A DNA stretch of 64,000 nt from Helopsaltes ochotensis. Taxonomy: Eukaryota > Chordata > Aves > Passeriformes > Locustellidae. Position 1 is the first letter of the stretch. Each line of letters opens with the position of its first letter. The stretch is taken from contig VXBM01000545.1 of NCBI GenBank assembly GCA_013400155.1, forward strand, positions 272,996 to 336,995, given 5' to 3'. The position numbers and the translations under genes were made by a program. The notes under the pieces are model-generated. The model was not told the origin of the DNA, ran no database searches, and saw only the letters and a list, made by a program, of their open reading frames with translations. Shown one piece after another: positions 1 to 38,900 of the stretch.

Positions 1-789
1 ATGAGTAGCTTGAGTCTGGTTGTTTTAGTTGTAGGTCAACTAAAACATCAGAACTCAGTCCCTGATGGTGGACTGAGGCAGAGAGTATCTTCCTGTGATT
101 GGAATTCTGGATGTTTTCTTAAGGCTTTCTTTAAAAAGCTGCAGAAGTAGAAACTCTACCAAATAGTCAATATTCCCCCAAGTCAGTGTGCAGCACTCAC
201 TGGTTTCATACACACAGTTAAGCACCAAAGGCAGCATTAAACAGTAACAGGCCTTGAGGTGCAGGATCAACAACATTTACAGGGGAAAACATTCAGAAAA
301 TTAATAATAGTGCCCAGTTGAAACACTGAACTGGGTCAGATCTTGCTGCTTCTTGTCTCCCTGTCTGAAAGAGTTCTGGCCATAAGGCTGGAATTCAGTT
401 TGAGGTGGCAGTTTGGTTGTGACTGTTCAAGTACCTAGACAGAGGATACCTGATTTTTACCTTGGCTGTTGGGAATACTTTGGTGTTTACAGGAATGTCT
501 TCAAAACCTATCTTAATGCTTTTTATTAATGTAAAAAAATAGAAATCTAAGGAGCTCTTTAATGGTACATAGTTCCGTAAAATGTCGTGTTTGTGCTTTT
601 GAAAGAATGAATTGTTCTGGAATTTTCAACAAATAGTGTTTTGTTTTCTGAGTTGAAAAAACGCATTGCAGAAGCAGTGGCTTGTACTCAGTTTTTAAAA
701 TAAATATTCAAACTTATTTCAGGTGGAGGAAGTTTGGTTTATAGAAATGTGATGATCTAAACCTCACTGAGGATTTTTTCACTTTGCAG
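1..789 (+). other. ELAVL1: ELAVL1 intron 1 (3' part)
   Basis: This stretch is AT-rich and ends in the acceptor tttgcag at 783-789, just before the first coding exon. I see no CpG-rich promoter or first exon here. In vertebrate ELAVL1 the first exon is non-coding, so promoter and exon 1 are inferred to lie upstream of the window. No repeat or other gene is recognised in it. Confidence 0.7.
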
Positions 790-801
790 ATATATTGTAA
801 A

Positions 802-28814
<28,013 letters not shown>

Positions 28815-29957
28815 CTTGCTCGTGCTTTTTGTATGGAATAGATAATGGAGTGACAGAAGTTGAAACATTTTTGTTAGTGTAAAACTCATTTTGCGCCAAT
28901 TTTCACAAGTGTTTGTCTTAGTCTAAATGAGAAGTGAAAAGGTTTTATATTCTGGGATGCAACTGACATGTTCAAATGTTTGAAATCCCACAATGTTAGA
29001 CCAATTTTAAGTTCCTTTAAGTTATTCATTTAAAACATGTTAAAAATCCCCTGAAATCTTAAGTAGATTGCATTAACTAGACCCTCTGGATGGTGGTAAA
29101 ATTGAAGCATGCTTTCACTTATGAGACTAACATTTGTTTCATTGAATGTTGTCTGCAAAAACTGGAATTTTCTGAAAAATATCAGACTGAATTCATTGAT
29201 TTTCTTTGGTTTGATGTTGTTCTTCCTACCCATCCCCCTGGCCTTTTGTTCCCCCTCCAGTTCCAGTAGTATGGAAGAAAAGTTGAGAAATACTAATGTT
29301 TTAGTTGACAGTAACTTGTTTGATCAATTAATATTACTCTGTGTCTAGTTGAGGATGAAGCTTTTAAAGTCAAGGTCTTGTAAGTAGTAGCATGCCAGCC
29401 TAACTTTAACACCATTGAGGAGGTAAGTTGCACACTGAGCAGTGGCCAAGCTGTCCAATTCACAGGTTTTAGAAACATGACTTTTAAAGCCCACTTTGAG
29501 AGGAATGGACCAAAGAGTTTCAAAGAAACTCCGGGAAGATTTCAGAGTCAAAATGAAACTCCAAAAAAGCGAGTGTGAATATATGTTGCTACTTTATCAG
29601 ACTGAATCTCTTCTGTCCAAATATTTAATGCATGGTGCACTACTTACTGGTACATTATACTGCAGCAAGATACTTACTCATTTTCCAAGATCATTGTAGT
29701 TGGAATTCCTTTGGCAGTTCTATTTTGTAAAGAAAAACCAGTTATAAACATTTGAGCATTGTATTTCTCGCATCCCTTCTAATGAGTGCTAGTTTTTCTA
29801 TTTTAATAGGATTTTGTTTTGACAACTAGCTTTACTTATTGAACACTCAGCAGAAAAGTACTTACAACTTGCAAGTTAGATATTAACCAAAAAACCCCTT
29901 TGATTTGTAGATTTAAAGATTAATCCCCCAGGTTTTCTGCAGACTGCCTTGAAACTT

Positions 29958-30097
29958 TGAGTTGTTCTGTTTCTGTTAATTTTCTTTTGCTTTTTTGTGT
30001 TTTTTGTTTGTTTTTACTTTTGCATTTAAGAACATTAAATTTGATTTTGTTTTGCTCAAATTTTGTTTTGTTTTTTATTTTCTGTTCTTTTTTTTGC
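29958..30097 (+). promoter_or_regulatory. ELAVL1: U-rich block in ELAVL1 3'UTR (candidate HuR self-binding site)
   Basis: About 140 nt dominated by T with TTTG and TTTTA interruptions, ending about 130 nt before the proximal AATAAA. HuR is known to bind U-rich sequence in its own mRNA and shift poly(A) site choice; position and composition fit that role. The binding itself is inferred. Confidence 0.55.
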
Positions 30098-30227
30098 TAA
30101 GTATTGCACAAAGTGTCCAGCTTTCAGAGTGTTGTTTTAAGGAACTGTAGCTCCTCTTTAAGAGAATTTTAATTTACTGCTTTGACAGATGAGTAGAAAA
30201 AAAAAAGAGTTTTGAAACAAGCACCAC

Positions 30228-30233
30228 AATAAA
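30228..30233 (+). promoter_or_regulatory. ELAVL1: Proximal poly(A) signal AATAAA, ELAVL1
   Basis: Canonical hexamer 1.4 kb after the stop, followed within 40 nt by GT-rich sequence (gatgtgtcacagactgatgt), the expected downstream element. It would give a short mRNA isoform. Confidence 0.6.
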
Positions 30234-33043
30234 TCTGTCACATAGAAATGATGTGTCACAGACTGATGTAACCCTCAGGTGTGCTTGGGTAGGAAACTGG
30301 GAAGGCTGACCCTGCCTGTACAGGTGTGTGAGCTGCTGTGCACAACTAGAGACTTGGCTCTGGTGTTCATGTAGCTAGAGCAGGTGTGGAAATGAGGTCT
30401 GTGGCAATTTAATGCAGCGTCTCCTTGTTTTGCCTGAATCACTACCACCCCCAGAGTTCATTTCCAAACTCCAGAGGCCAATCCATACCGCCTGCTCATC
30501 TTGCTCCATCCCCAGCTGACCTTGCCTTATGCTTGCCACCGTTTGTCCTCTCCTTGTCCTGTCCTTGCCATGGGATCTGCATAACTCGAGGGCTGACTCA
30601 GCTTCCACACGTGGCTGAGCTGCTGCCCAGCTCCAGGGAGGACCTGTGGGAGCTGCTGATGTTCCTGGACCTGCCCAGGATAGATCTAAACCCTACAGAT
30701 AGGCCTTGGCCCAGCGAGCAGCCTCCTGCTGAGTTTGAGCTTGTGTGCAGTGAATGCAGGTGGGTTTTTTTCCTGTTAAAACATCCAGCCTTGCCTCTCC
30801 TGCCTGTCTGTTCCCTCCCTATCTCTTGAGAAGCTCAGTGGTCGGTGAAACGGTGACTGTGACACAGCAGCCAGCCCACTCCCATCCCCCAAAGCTGCTC
30901 TTGGCTATCAGAGATTTCCTTCCACCAGTTCATCACCATCCACTTATCACATCAATGATTTTTTCTTTTCTGCGTACAAGGAGAGCTTGGGAAGCGTTCT
31001 GGGGGTTCTCCCAAGTTAAAGCTGGGAAGTACAGAGAAGTTCTCTTATTGTGTCCCAGCATTGTTGAACCCTGCACTGTCCTGTTCACAGGAGTGGGCTG
31101 TAGTCATTCCCAGTTCCTGTCATTCTCTCTTGCTTTATTCCATTTAAGATAAATATGCTGCTAAACTAAATGGGAGTTTCTGTTTATCACAATATTCAGC
31201 TGGGGACTCAGACTTCCAGTGAGTGACCCCTAACCAAGACTCCATATCAGTACTGGTTCCAAGCACACTGGCTATGGCAGCAGCACATTGCTGTGCTGCT
31301 ACTTCTGAAAAAAACCGTTTCTCTTGGATGCCTTCTGGCATCACTGTTCCTTGCTTTTTCCACTGCTTCCCTATTTTTTCATCTCTCATTCCCTGCTAAA
31401 TAAGAAGGAAATGCAGGATGTGGTTTTGTACCGCTATTACAACAATCTCTTTTAGGAAGGGTCTGATTCCAGCTTTCCTCGATAGTTGCTCTGATAATAA
31501 TTTTCAGGCAATTGATATGAGCAAAGCACTGCTGCTGGAGTCAGGAAAAAAGGAAAAACTGCTAATATCCAGAGCTGATACCAGAAGTAGTGTATGATCT
31601 GTGCTATTCTGACAGTCAATAAAACTTTGGCATGAATAGCTGAAGTCCAGAAAAAATGCATATGTATTCTTAGATGCTTTTTGTCCTGAACAGCAGCTTG
31701 TGCATCCTACTAGTAAGGACCAAAAGGAAGCATCTGGGGGTGGAAACTAAATTCTGACAAGATGTCTGCCAGGGGTTTTCTGCCCAAAAGGTAGGAGCAA
31801 CTGGTTTCCTCCTCACACCCCACTTTGGAGCTCTCACTTGAACAGACCTGTTTCAAGAGAGGTTTTGGCCTCTTCATTCTCAAAGAGTGCTCTGCTTTTT
31901 CATCCATCAGTTTGATGGAATGCAGGTGTTTCTGTCAGGTGATGCTTCTGTCAGTGCTTACAGGATCTTGTAGAGTCAAAGGGCTGTCTGAAAGCAGAGG
32001 TCTCACATTGCTCATGAGCTGCAGTGATCTCACGGAGGTAGAGAATTCTGGGAAGTCTTCATTGCTGGATTAGGATGTGATGATCAGATGTTGGAGACCT
32101 GGATTTGTTGGTCTGTATTGGAGATGTGCTACAGGAACAGCTGAGATGGGAGTGTTTTGGGGTCCTTAAGAGTAGGTTAAGAGTCTCATGGGACAGCCCC
32201 AGGTGTAGCTTCTGAAGGACCAGGTGTAATTCCTGCTGAAAACACAATTGTCCATGCTGCTGTCACAGGGTCTCATGTATAGATGCCGTGGGGAGTTACT
32301 ACGTTTGCTTCCCAGATGTCCACGTGAAATGGAATTCACCCTGTGCAGAGTGCTGGCCACAAGCCTCATCACCTATAAACCTCCTCTTAATCATTAGCAG
32401 ATAGGGAAATCCCACATAAGTATGGAAGAGGAATCTCTGATGTTGCTGTATGAGCTGACAAAGGCACACGCAGATCCTTCAGGTGAGGGGATGGCAACAC
32501 CAGAAATCCAGACGTGAGCAGAATCAGAGCAACTCAGTGTGTTCAGTTCTCAGTGATTCCCTGATGGTGTCTGTGCACTGAAAGGTTTGATTTATTTTAT
32601 TTTATTCTTCAAGCTGCATTATCATAAAATTTGGTTTACTTCAGCTGCTCCACTCTCCTGTCTAAGACTGGCCAGTGCAATTACTGTTGCCTCCTGAGCT
32701 CTCCTGTGCCAATCCCTCCATCTCTTCTAGCTCTGGGACTGGGAAAGGCTTGAGGAGATCCAGCTCTTAGGGTGAGGGGAGAAGTCACCATCGCCACAGC
32801 GGTGTGTGTGGCCACACAGCTTTTCCTTCCCTTTGCTCGGATATGTTTTTTTTGTACATCTCTATCATGTGAGCATGAAAACCACGGAAAATCCAGAGAC
32901 AAGTCACTGGAGCAGGATAAATTGTCACCACAGTGAACACTGGTTGGTCAGTGTGTGTGGTCAGTTGCCCTTGTCCAGATGACCAAAGGGTGTTTGCATG
33001 GAGAGGACACCTATTTTTGTAGGGGGATTGAATGTTGTGGTAG

Positions 33044-33052
33044 TTATTTATA
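33044..33052 (+). promoter_or_regulatory. ELAVL1: AU-rich element nonamer in distal ELAVL1 3'UTR
   Basis: TTATTTATA matches the UUAUUUA(U/A)(U/A) instability consensus. It lies beyond the proximal poly(A) site, so only the long isoform would carry it. Confidence 0.45.
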
Positions 33053-34893
33053 CAAAGCAGTTAAAAATCTTTTTAAAAAAAGTTAAAATTAAAAGTGGTA
33101 TCATTTATAGAAAGAATATTCAGCAGTCAAAACCAAAATGATGAACTGTTAAAACTGAATTTGGAAAATGAATAGTCCTTAAGGTCCTTCAACATTTGTT
33201 ATAATTCTTTGTTACTTTGATGTTCTGGGTAAGGTCAATAAAGTAGAAATTCTTCAAAAATTTCAGGAGATATTTTTTTTTTAGTGCATTTTAAATGGCA
33301 ATAACTCAAGTTCCTTTTTGGATAGTTTATCATTACATGTGTGCTTTAAAAAGAAAAACAAACTTGGAGTATGTCCCCACGTTTACTTTTCTAACACAAT
33401 ATACAGGTCATATGTTAAAATAAACTGTTTATTCAAAGTAGCTCCTCTGATAGCTCTGCCTGCAGAAGGTTTGAGTTTGTGGGAGGTTTTTAACACGTGG
33501 CTCTTGTGAGCTGCTGGTAGCTTGGTCCAATGGCATAAGCATGGAGCACTTTGTCTGAATGCTGCCTCTGTCAGAAGGTTACCATATTTTTAATTGTCCT
33601 TTATAACTCTGAAGAAGAAATGTGTCCTTTATAATTCTGTCAGTGAAGCACCTTATTGTTACATTTCTACATTTAGGCATCTACAAATAGCTTTAGAGGG
33701 AAGGGACCAAATTCACCTTTAGCAAGAAAACACCAACCCCTTGAGCTCCCTGAGCGGAGCTGCACTTGTGTTTTGGCTTTTTTTCATTTTGTTTTTATTT
33801 TCCAAGAGCTGAATTTGTCACCTGAGGTATTTTAGTCTCTATTTGGAAGCAGGAGAGTCTTTTTTGTGCCTTTGGCAAGTTCCTCTAATGTAGCTCTGCA
33901 CTTCTCAAGGTCGGCTACTCAGCACAGTAGAATGGATAAATCCAGAGCTCAAGAGGCCAGTGGTCATTTCCTCAGATTATTATATTTATTATTACTGGGT
34001 TTCTCCTTACCAATATAAAAAATAAAAAATGTGGGGTTCATAACAAGGGTCTCAATTCCCTCCCTCTGGCTTGGAAGAGGTGATACCTCCATGACAACCA
34101 GTGGATTGAAAATCACCATTAATTTCTAAGCATCCCCTCATAGGTTGATCAGTTACGGCATCATTTCAGTGTTTGCTGTTTGTGGTAGTCTCATACAGTC
34201 AAACAAAACCAAACTCCAAGTGTTGCTTTCTCATCCTGCATGATTTAAAACCAGTCAAAGTCTTTATGATCTCTAAAGCATAACTCACCACCCCCATGAG
34301 TGGGTTTGACGTTCAACTCTGGTGATTCCTTCTAGATCACACTCGATCAAACAGCAACAAAGGTTTAGAAATATTTTTCTGTTGAGTGAAGTTTTCAGCA
34401 CTGAAATTCTCTTTTGTTGCTCATGATGGGAAAAAAGTCATGGTAGAACTGCCACCTGAAACCTTGGAAAATTGTTTCTATGTTCACATTTTAGAATCTC
34501 AATATTCTCCTACTGCTCCTTATTTCTAAACATTTTTGAACAAGTTTTTAGTGGAAAGGCGGAACTTTTTCACTTGGTCATTGAAAAGAAAATGACTTGA
34601 GACATTTGAAACATAAGTTGGGATAAAATTTATTTGATGAGTAATTTGAATAATACTGTACTTCTAGGCTTTTTATTGATTTCCTTTCCTTTAACTTATG
34701 TAATCTTTTGTTTATAAATTAATCTGTTTGTGGGACAGAAGGTTTTATCTATTGCTTTCCATACTGTACAGTATATGGTTACACATTTTGTATATTTAGT
34801 GTGTTTTTAAGTTATTGATTTGTTTTATATCAAATAATTTATTTTTCAGGTACCATTTTCATTTAAACTTTGTTTTTACATGGGTTTACTTTA

Positions 34894-34899
34894 AATAAA
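34894..34899 (+). promoter_or_regulatory. ELAVL1: Distal poly(A) signal AATAAA, ELAVL1
   Basis: A canonical hexamer in an AT-rich stretch 6.1 kb after the stop, at the end of the U-rich 3'UTR-like sequence. It is the best candidate for the end of the long mRNA. Exact cleavage is not visible from sequence. Confidence 0.55.
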
Positions 34900-35729
34900 G
34901 TATGACACTGCTTTCCAAATGTCTAAAATGAAGTTGAATCCCATTGTGTTATTTTGAGATGATTTATGTAAATTTATTTCAGAAATAACTGCAAAAATGT
35001 ACCAAGTTCATACTTTGGTTGTGCTTCAACTCAAGTGGTTGGAAATTCTCTGCAATGATTTTTGAGCAGTTTGAAAAAATGGAATTTTCATATTGAAACA
35101 GTTCAAAGATTTGTTGATGAAGCAGCAGCTTTGTAGAATCCTGTGGATGGAGTTATGAACATTGTTTTCTATATGGATTTTCAAAATTAAATGAAACAAC
35201 TCATAGATGTTTTGCCCTGGTGTTAAGACTTAAAAGACATTATCTGTGTTAATAGTGCAAAGGAGTTTTGTACTTTTGCCACATGTTCATGGCTAGTTTT
35301 ATTGAGCACTTGTTTGGAACATACTCAGGATGCTTTTACTTGAGCCCTGGTGAAGGGTGATGTACTTCAAAATAGAATTAGGCTTTTACTTAATTGTTCA
35401 TATTTTGTCTTTTTTTTCCTGCAGGAATTGGATTATTATTGTGCAGTTTGGAATTTGACATGTTTTCAGAAGAATCTGAGCTCTGTTCAGGAATAGGCCA
35501 ATCAAGGTTCCTCCATTAAAGATTTTGTAACTTGTGGCCTTGTTAGAAAGATGGAATTAAAAGAAGGGGCTTAGTTTCCTTTCTGTTTTTCAGGGAAAAA
35601 AATTGTTGTCTTTATCATACATTTTCGTCCTGATCAAACCTAACCCAAAGCCCAGCTACAGTGTTACTCAGAAATATGTAGTGAGACAGGGAAACAGCCT
35701 CAAGTTGGCCCATTGGAGATTTAGACTGG

Positions 35730-35944
35730 ATGAAGATTTCTGCAAATTGTGCCAGGGTTCCCAAGCCCTGGCACAGGCTGCCCAGGGCAGTGGTGAGTCA
35801 CCATCCCTGGAAGTGTTCAAAAACCACGTGGCTGTGGCACAGGGCATCGTGGGCTAGTGGTGAACATGGTGGTGCTGCTGGGGTGATGGTTGGACTTGAT
35901 TACCTTAGAGGGCTTCTCCAACCTACCAGCTCTAATTCCATAGG
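35730..35944 (+). mobile_element. CR1 LINE 3' end fragment, plus orientation
   Basis: The signature ccctggcacaggctgcccag, then catccctggaagtgttcaaa, then tgatggttggacttgattac and a decayed attccatag tail. It is diverged and 5'-truncated. Confidence 0.8.
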
Positions 35945-38900
35945 AAGGGACCATCAGTGCAGGTCAGGCTCCCTGGTTCCTCGGGTGACGCTGGGGCAGG
36001 ACAGACACCCCCAGGTCAAACCCTGCACGAGGTTCTGTAAGGGGTGTTTTTCGGAAACACTTCTGAAACCGCGTCCTTTTGGTTGAAGGAACACATATAA
36101 CCCTACTGGCTCTGCACAAACTGTGTTCCAGTCTTAGTCCTTTTATCACCGACACAAGCTTTTCGTTTTGGTAAGCTGAAATCTGTCCTGCATTTCAGCA
36201 GGTGCCTCCTGTCCTTCAGTCACAGAAATAATCCATCAGAGCTCAGCTAATTGTACCTTTGAGACGTTGGCTCTGCTTTTTCTTTTAAAGGCTTACTGTG
36301 AAAAGTCATGTGAAGTAAGAGGTATAAATAGTGTTTCATGTATGATGTCATGGAATGTGTGGCAGTGCTGCCTCAGCTCAGGATCTCTTCCAATTTAGGA
36401 GTGTTTAGATTTGCAGTTATTTTTCTGTGATGTGAATTTCTCAGTTCAGCACTGTTCACCATATGGAATTATTAGTTGAGCTAAATTGGTAAAGAGCAGA
36501 AGTGAGAATTTCTGTTCCTAGCATTATATCAGTGGATTGTTGAATGTGCAGCATCTGGTGTATTCAGGAATGCTTCATCAGGATTTAGACCTTTTCTGGG
36601 TTTTCCTTTGCATGGAGCTGGAACACGTTCATTCTTGTTCCCACCAGTTCATCCCATGTGGTTCACTTTGCTCATGTTCATTTTGAACACTATTGTATTT
36701 TTCCATGTTTTTCTTCTATGAAAAATCATGAGGGAAAAGATATATTCAGTTCCAAAAGCTTAATAACAGACACGGCCATGTGAAGTTTTAGCCCCTCAGA
36801 AATGGCTCTTTTTTTGAAAACAAACCAAAAAGCCGAGTGTAGACCCATAATGCCCAGACAGGGACTTTGGTTTTTGCAGAATTCCTGACAGACTCCCTGG
36901 CTTTTGACTATTCCAGCTCCTTGCTCTGCTGTTGTGGTATCCTGCTTCCGGATTTCACCCCCTTCATTTCCAGTACAGTGAAAGAGTGGGGGGCAGAGAA
37001 AAAAAGGTGTAAAACTGATGTATCAGAGGATGATGTCTGAATCCTTTTCTCTATATTTCCTATCCTTAAAGAAAAGAATATGACTGTAAGAAGTGTCCTG
37101 AGTCATGCTAACAGTGCACTTGTTCCGGATTCCGTCTCAGCAGTGGCAGTGAGCAGCTATTTAAGGAAAGTCTCGCTGCCACCCCCCTTCATTCATTCCC
37201 CTTGTGTTTCCCCAGCTTGGCAGAGGGGCCCTCCCTGTTGCCCAAATACCTCCTCTTCTTTAGAGTCCTGATTTTTGAAACTGCCTTTCTTCTCCCTAAA
37301 CTCTCCTCTGCTTCCATCCTGTACTGACAGCAGGAAGGGGCAGTGGAACGTTTGGGAGTGGTTTTACATGTGTATGATATGTGCAGCTGAATGAAAGCGA
37401 ATAAATCATGATGTTTTGCTCTTTCACTGTGACACACTTTCTTTTTTGTCTTTTTTTTTAAGTGTTTATGTATAGAAACAGTGATGAGCAAAATGGGACT
37501 CTGAATCTAGTTTGTCAGAATGTAACTTGTACTAACATCTCATTAGCAAATAGCATTTAATTGCAACAAAATTAATTTAAACCAAATTTGGCACAGTTAA
37601 AATACAGATTTTCTTTATTTGAATTTTAATTGTGGTTTATAACGTTCTAAAAGTTGACCTTTCCAGAATGGATTGATTTCTCTCTGCAGGACTGGAGCTC
37701 CATGCTTATGAAAGAGCATGTGCTCAAACTAGAGCTTACAAAGAACTGCGTTTAATAAAAATAAGTTTGAAGCTTCCTGTGTTCTCAGAGTAGGGATCAG
37801 AGGAGCTGTTCAATCTACTTTAACAAACCTGTTAAACCTACTGTTTGAATGTGTTGGAACAGATTCTGCCCCAAGAGAAGGCTCATAGAGGAGAGCAGAG
37901 CAGGAGTGGTTTGGCTTGGGAGCAGAGTTGGGGCAGTGTAAGCAGTGCTGAGCTGCTTCCTGCCATGGGCTCCAGCTTTGGTGTCACGGGAGGAGGAGGC
38001 ACTGGCACTGGCAGGACTCCAAGGATGTCTTGCAGCCCATGAACAGCTGTGGTAAGTAGCTCCTGCTTCTCAGTCCTGGCACAGAAGGGTTTGGTCTTGG
38101 TCTAACCAGAGTTGCAGAATTCCTGGAGAAACACTTTTGTGACCATGTACCCTGCTTTACCTTTCTGTCCTAGCTTGTTCCTTCTGCTTTGCATCTTTCA
38201 AGAGACACAGAGTGCATCTGTGCTTGCATGTGTGTACACACAGGTGTAATACCTGTGTGGAATACAGCATACACAGACTGTATTTATACATTGTTTAGAG
38301 TATGTACATACCTGTCAGTCAGGTGTTAACTGTGTCTCTGCTGTACAGGTGCTATATATAGCACATGTGGAATGGCACATCTACACTGTCCCACGTCCTG
38401 CACAGTGCAGGTAATTCATGCAGAGATGTATGTCCTTAAAAAAACACGATTATGTGAAGCTTTCTAAGGCGTTGGTCACAGCTGTACAGTGATGTGAGGA
38501 GTGAGCTGTGGAGGTTTAAGAAAATTAATGTCTATCTTGGACAGAATTTAACATCTACATTTTTCTAACTCTAGAAAACTGCCGTATGTGTATATTGTGT
38601 CTTAATATTTTTCAGCAGTGGTCCTGTACTGTACCATATCACTGCTGCTCAGGAGCACCTCCTGTTCCCTTCTCCCTGTGAGATACAGTGCTGTCACTCC
38701 ATGGCAGTCAGTGACTTCGGAAATCACTTACCTTTACTCTGTGTTTTCCCCCTTTCTGTTTTTACTATATTCCATGGGCTTTAATGTTTTAATTTTTTCT
38801 CGCTGCAGGAATGGAGGAAGGAAGATAATTCAGCTGCAAGAAGGACTGTGGTTCTAGAGAGATGGCAGTGACTGCGCATGCCACGGCACACGGCACGATA

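Larger units (their letters stand above)
28815..34915 (+). other. ELAVL1: ELAVL1 3'UTR (inferred extent)
   Basis: From the stop to just past the AATAAA at 34894, about 6.1 kb. Long HuR 3'UTRs with alternative poly(A) sites are known in mammals. The first 1.4 kb and the last roughly 2 kb are AT- and U-rich, as expected. The middle part, about 30.25-32.93 kb, is more GC-balanced and may be unrelated inserted sequence. Other AATAAA hexamers occur at 31618, 33237, 33419 and 34021. Confidence 0.65.
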
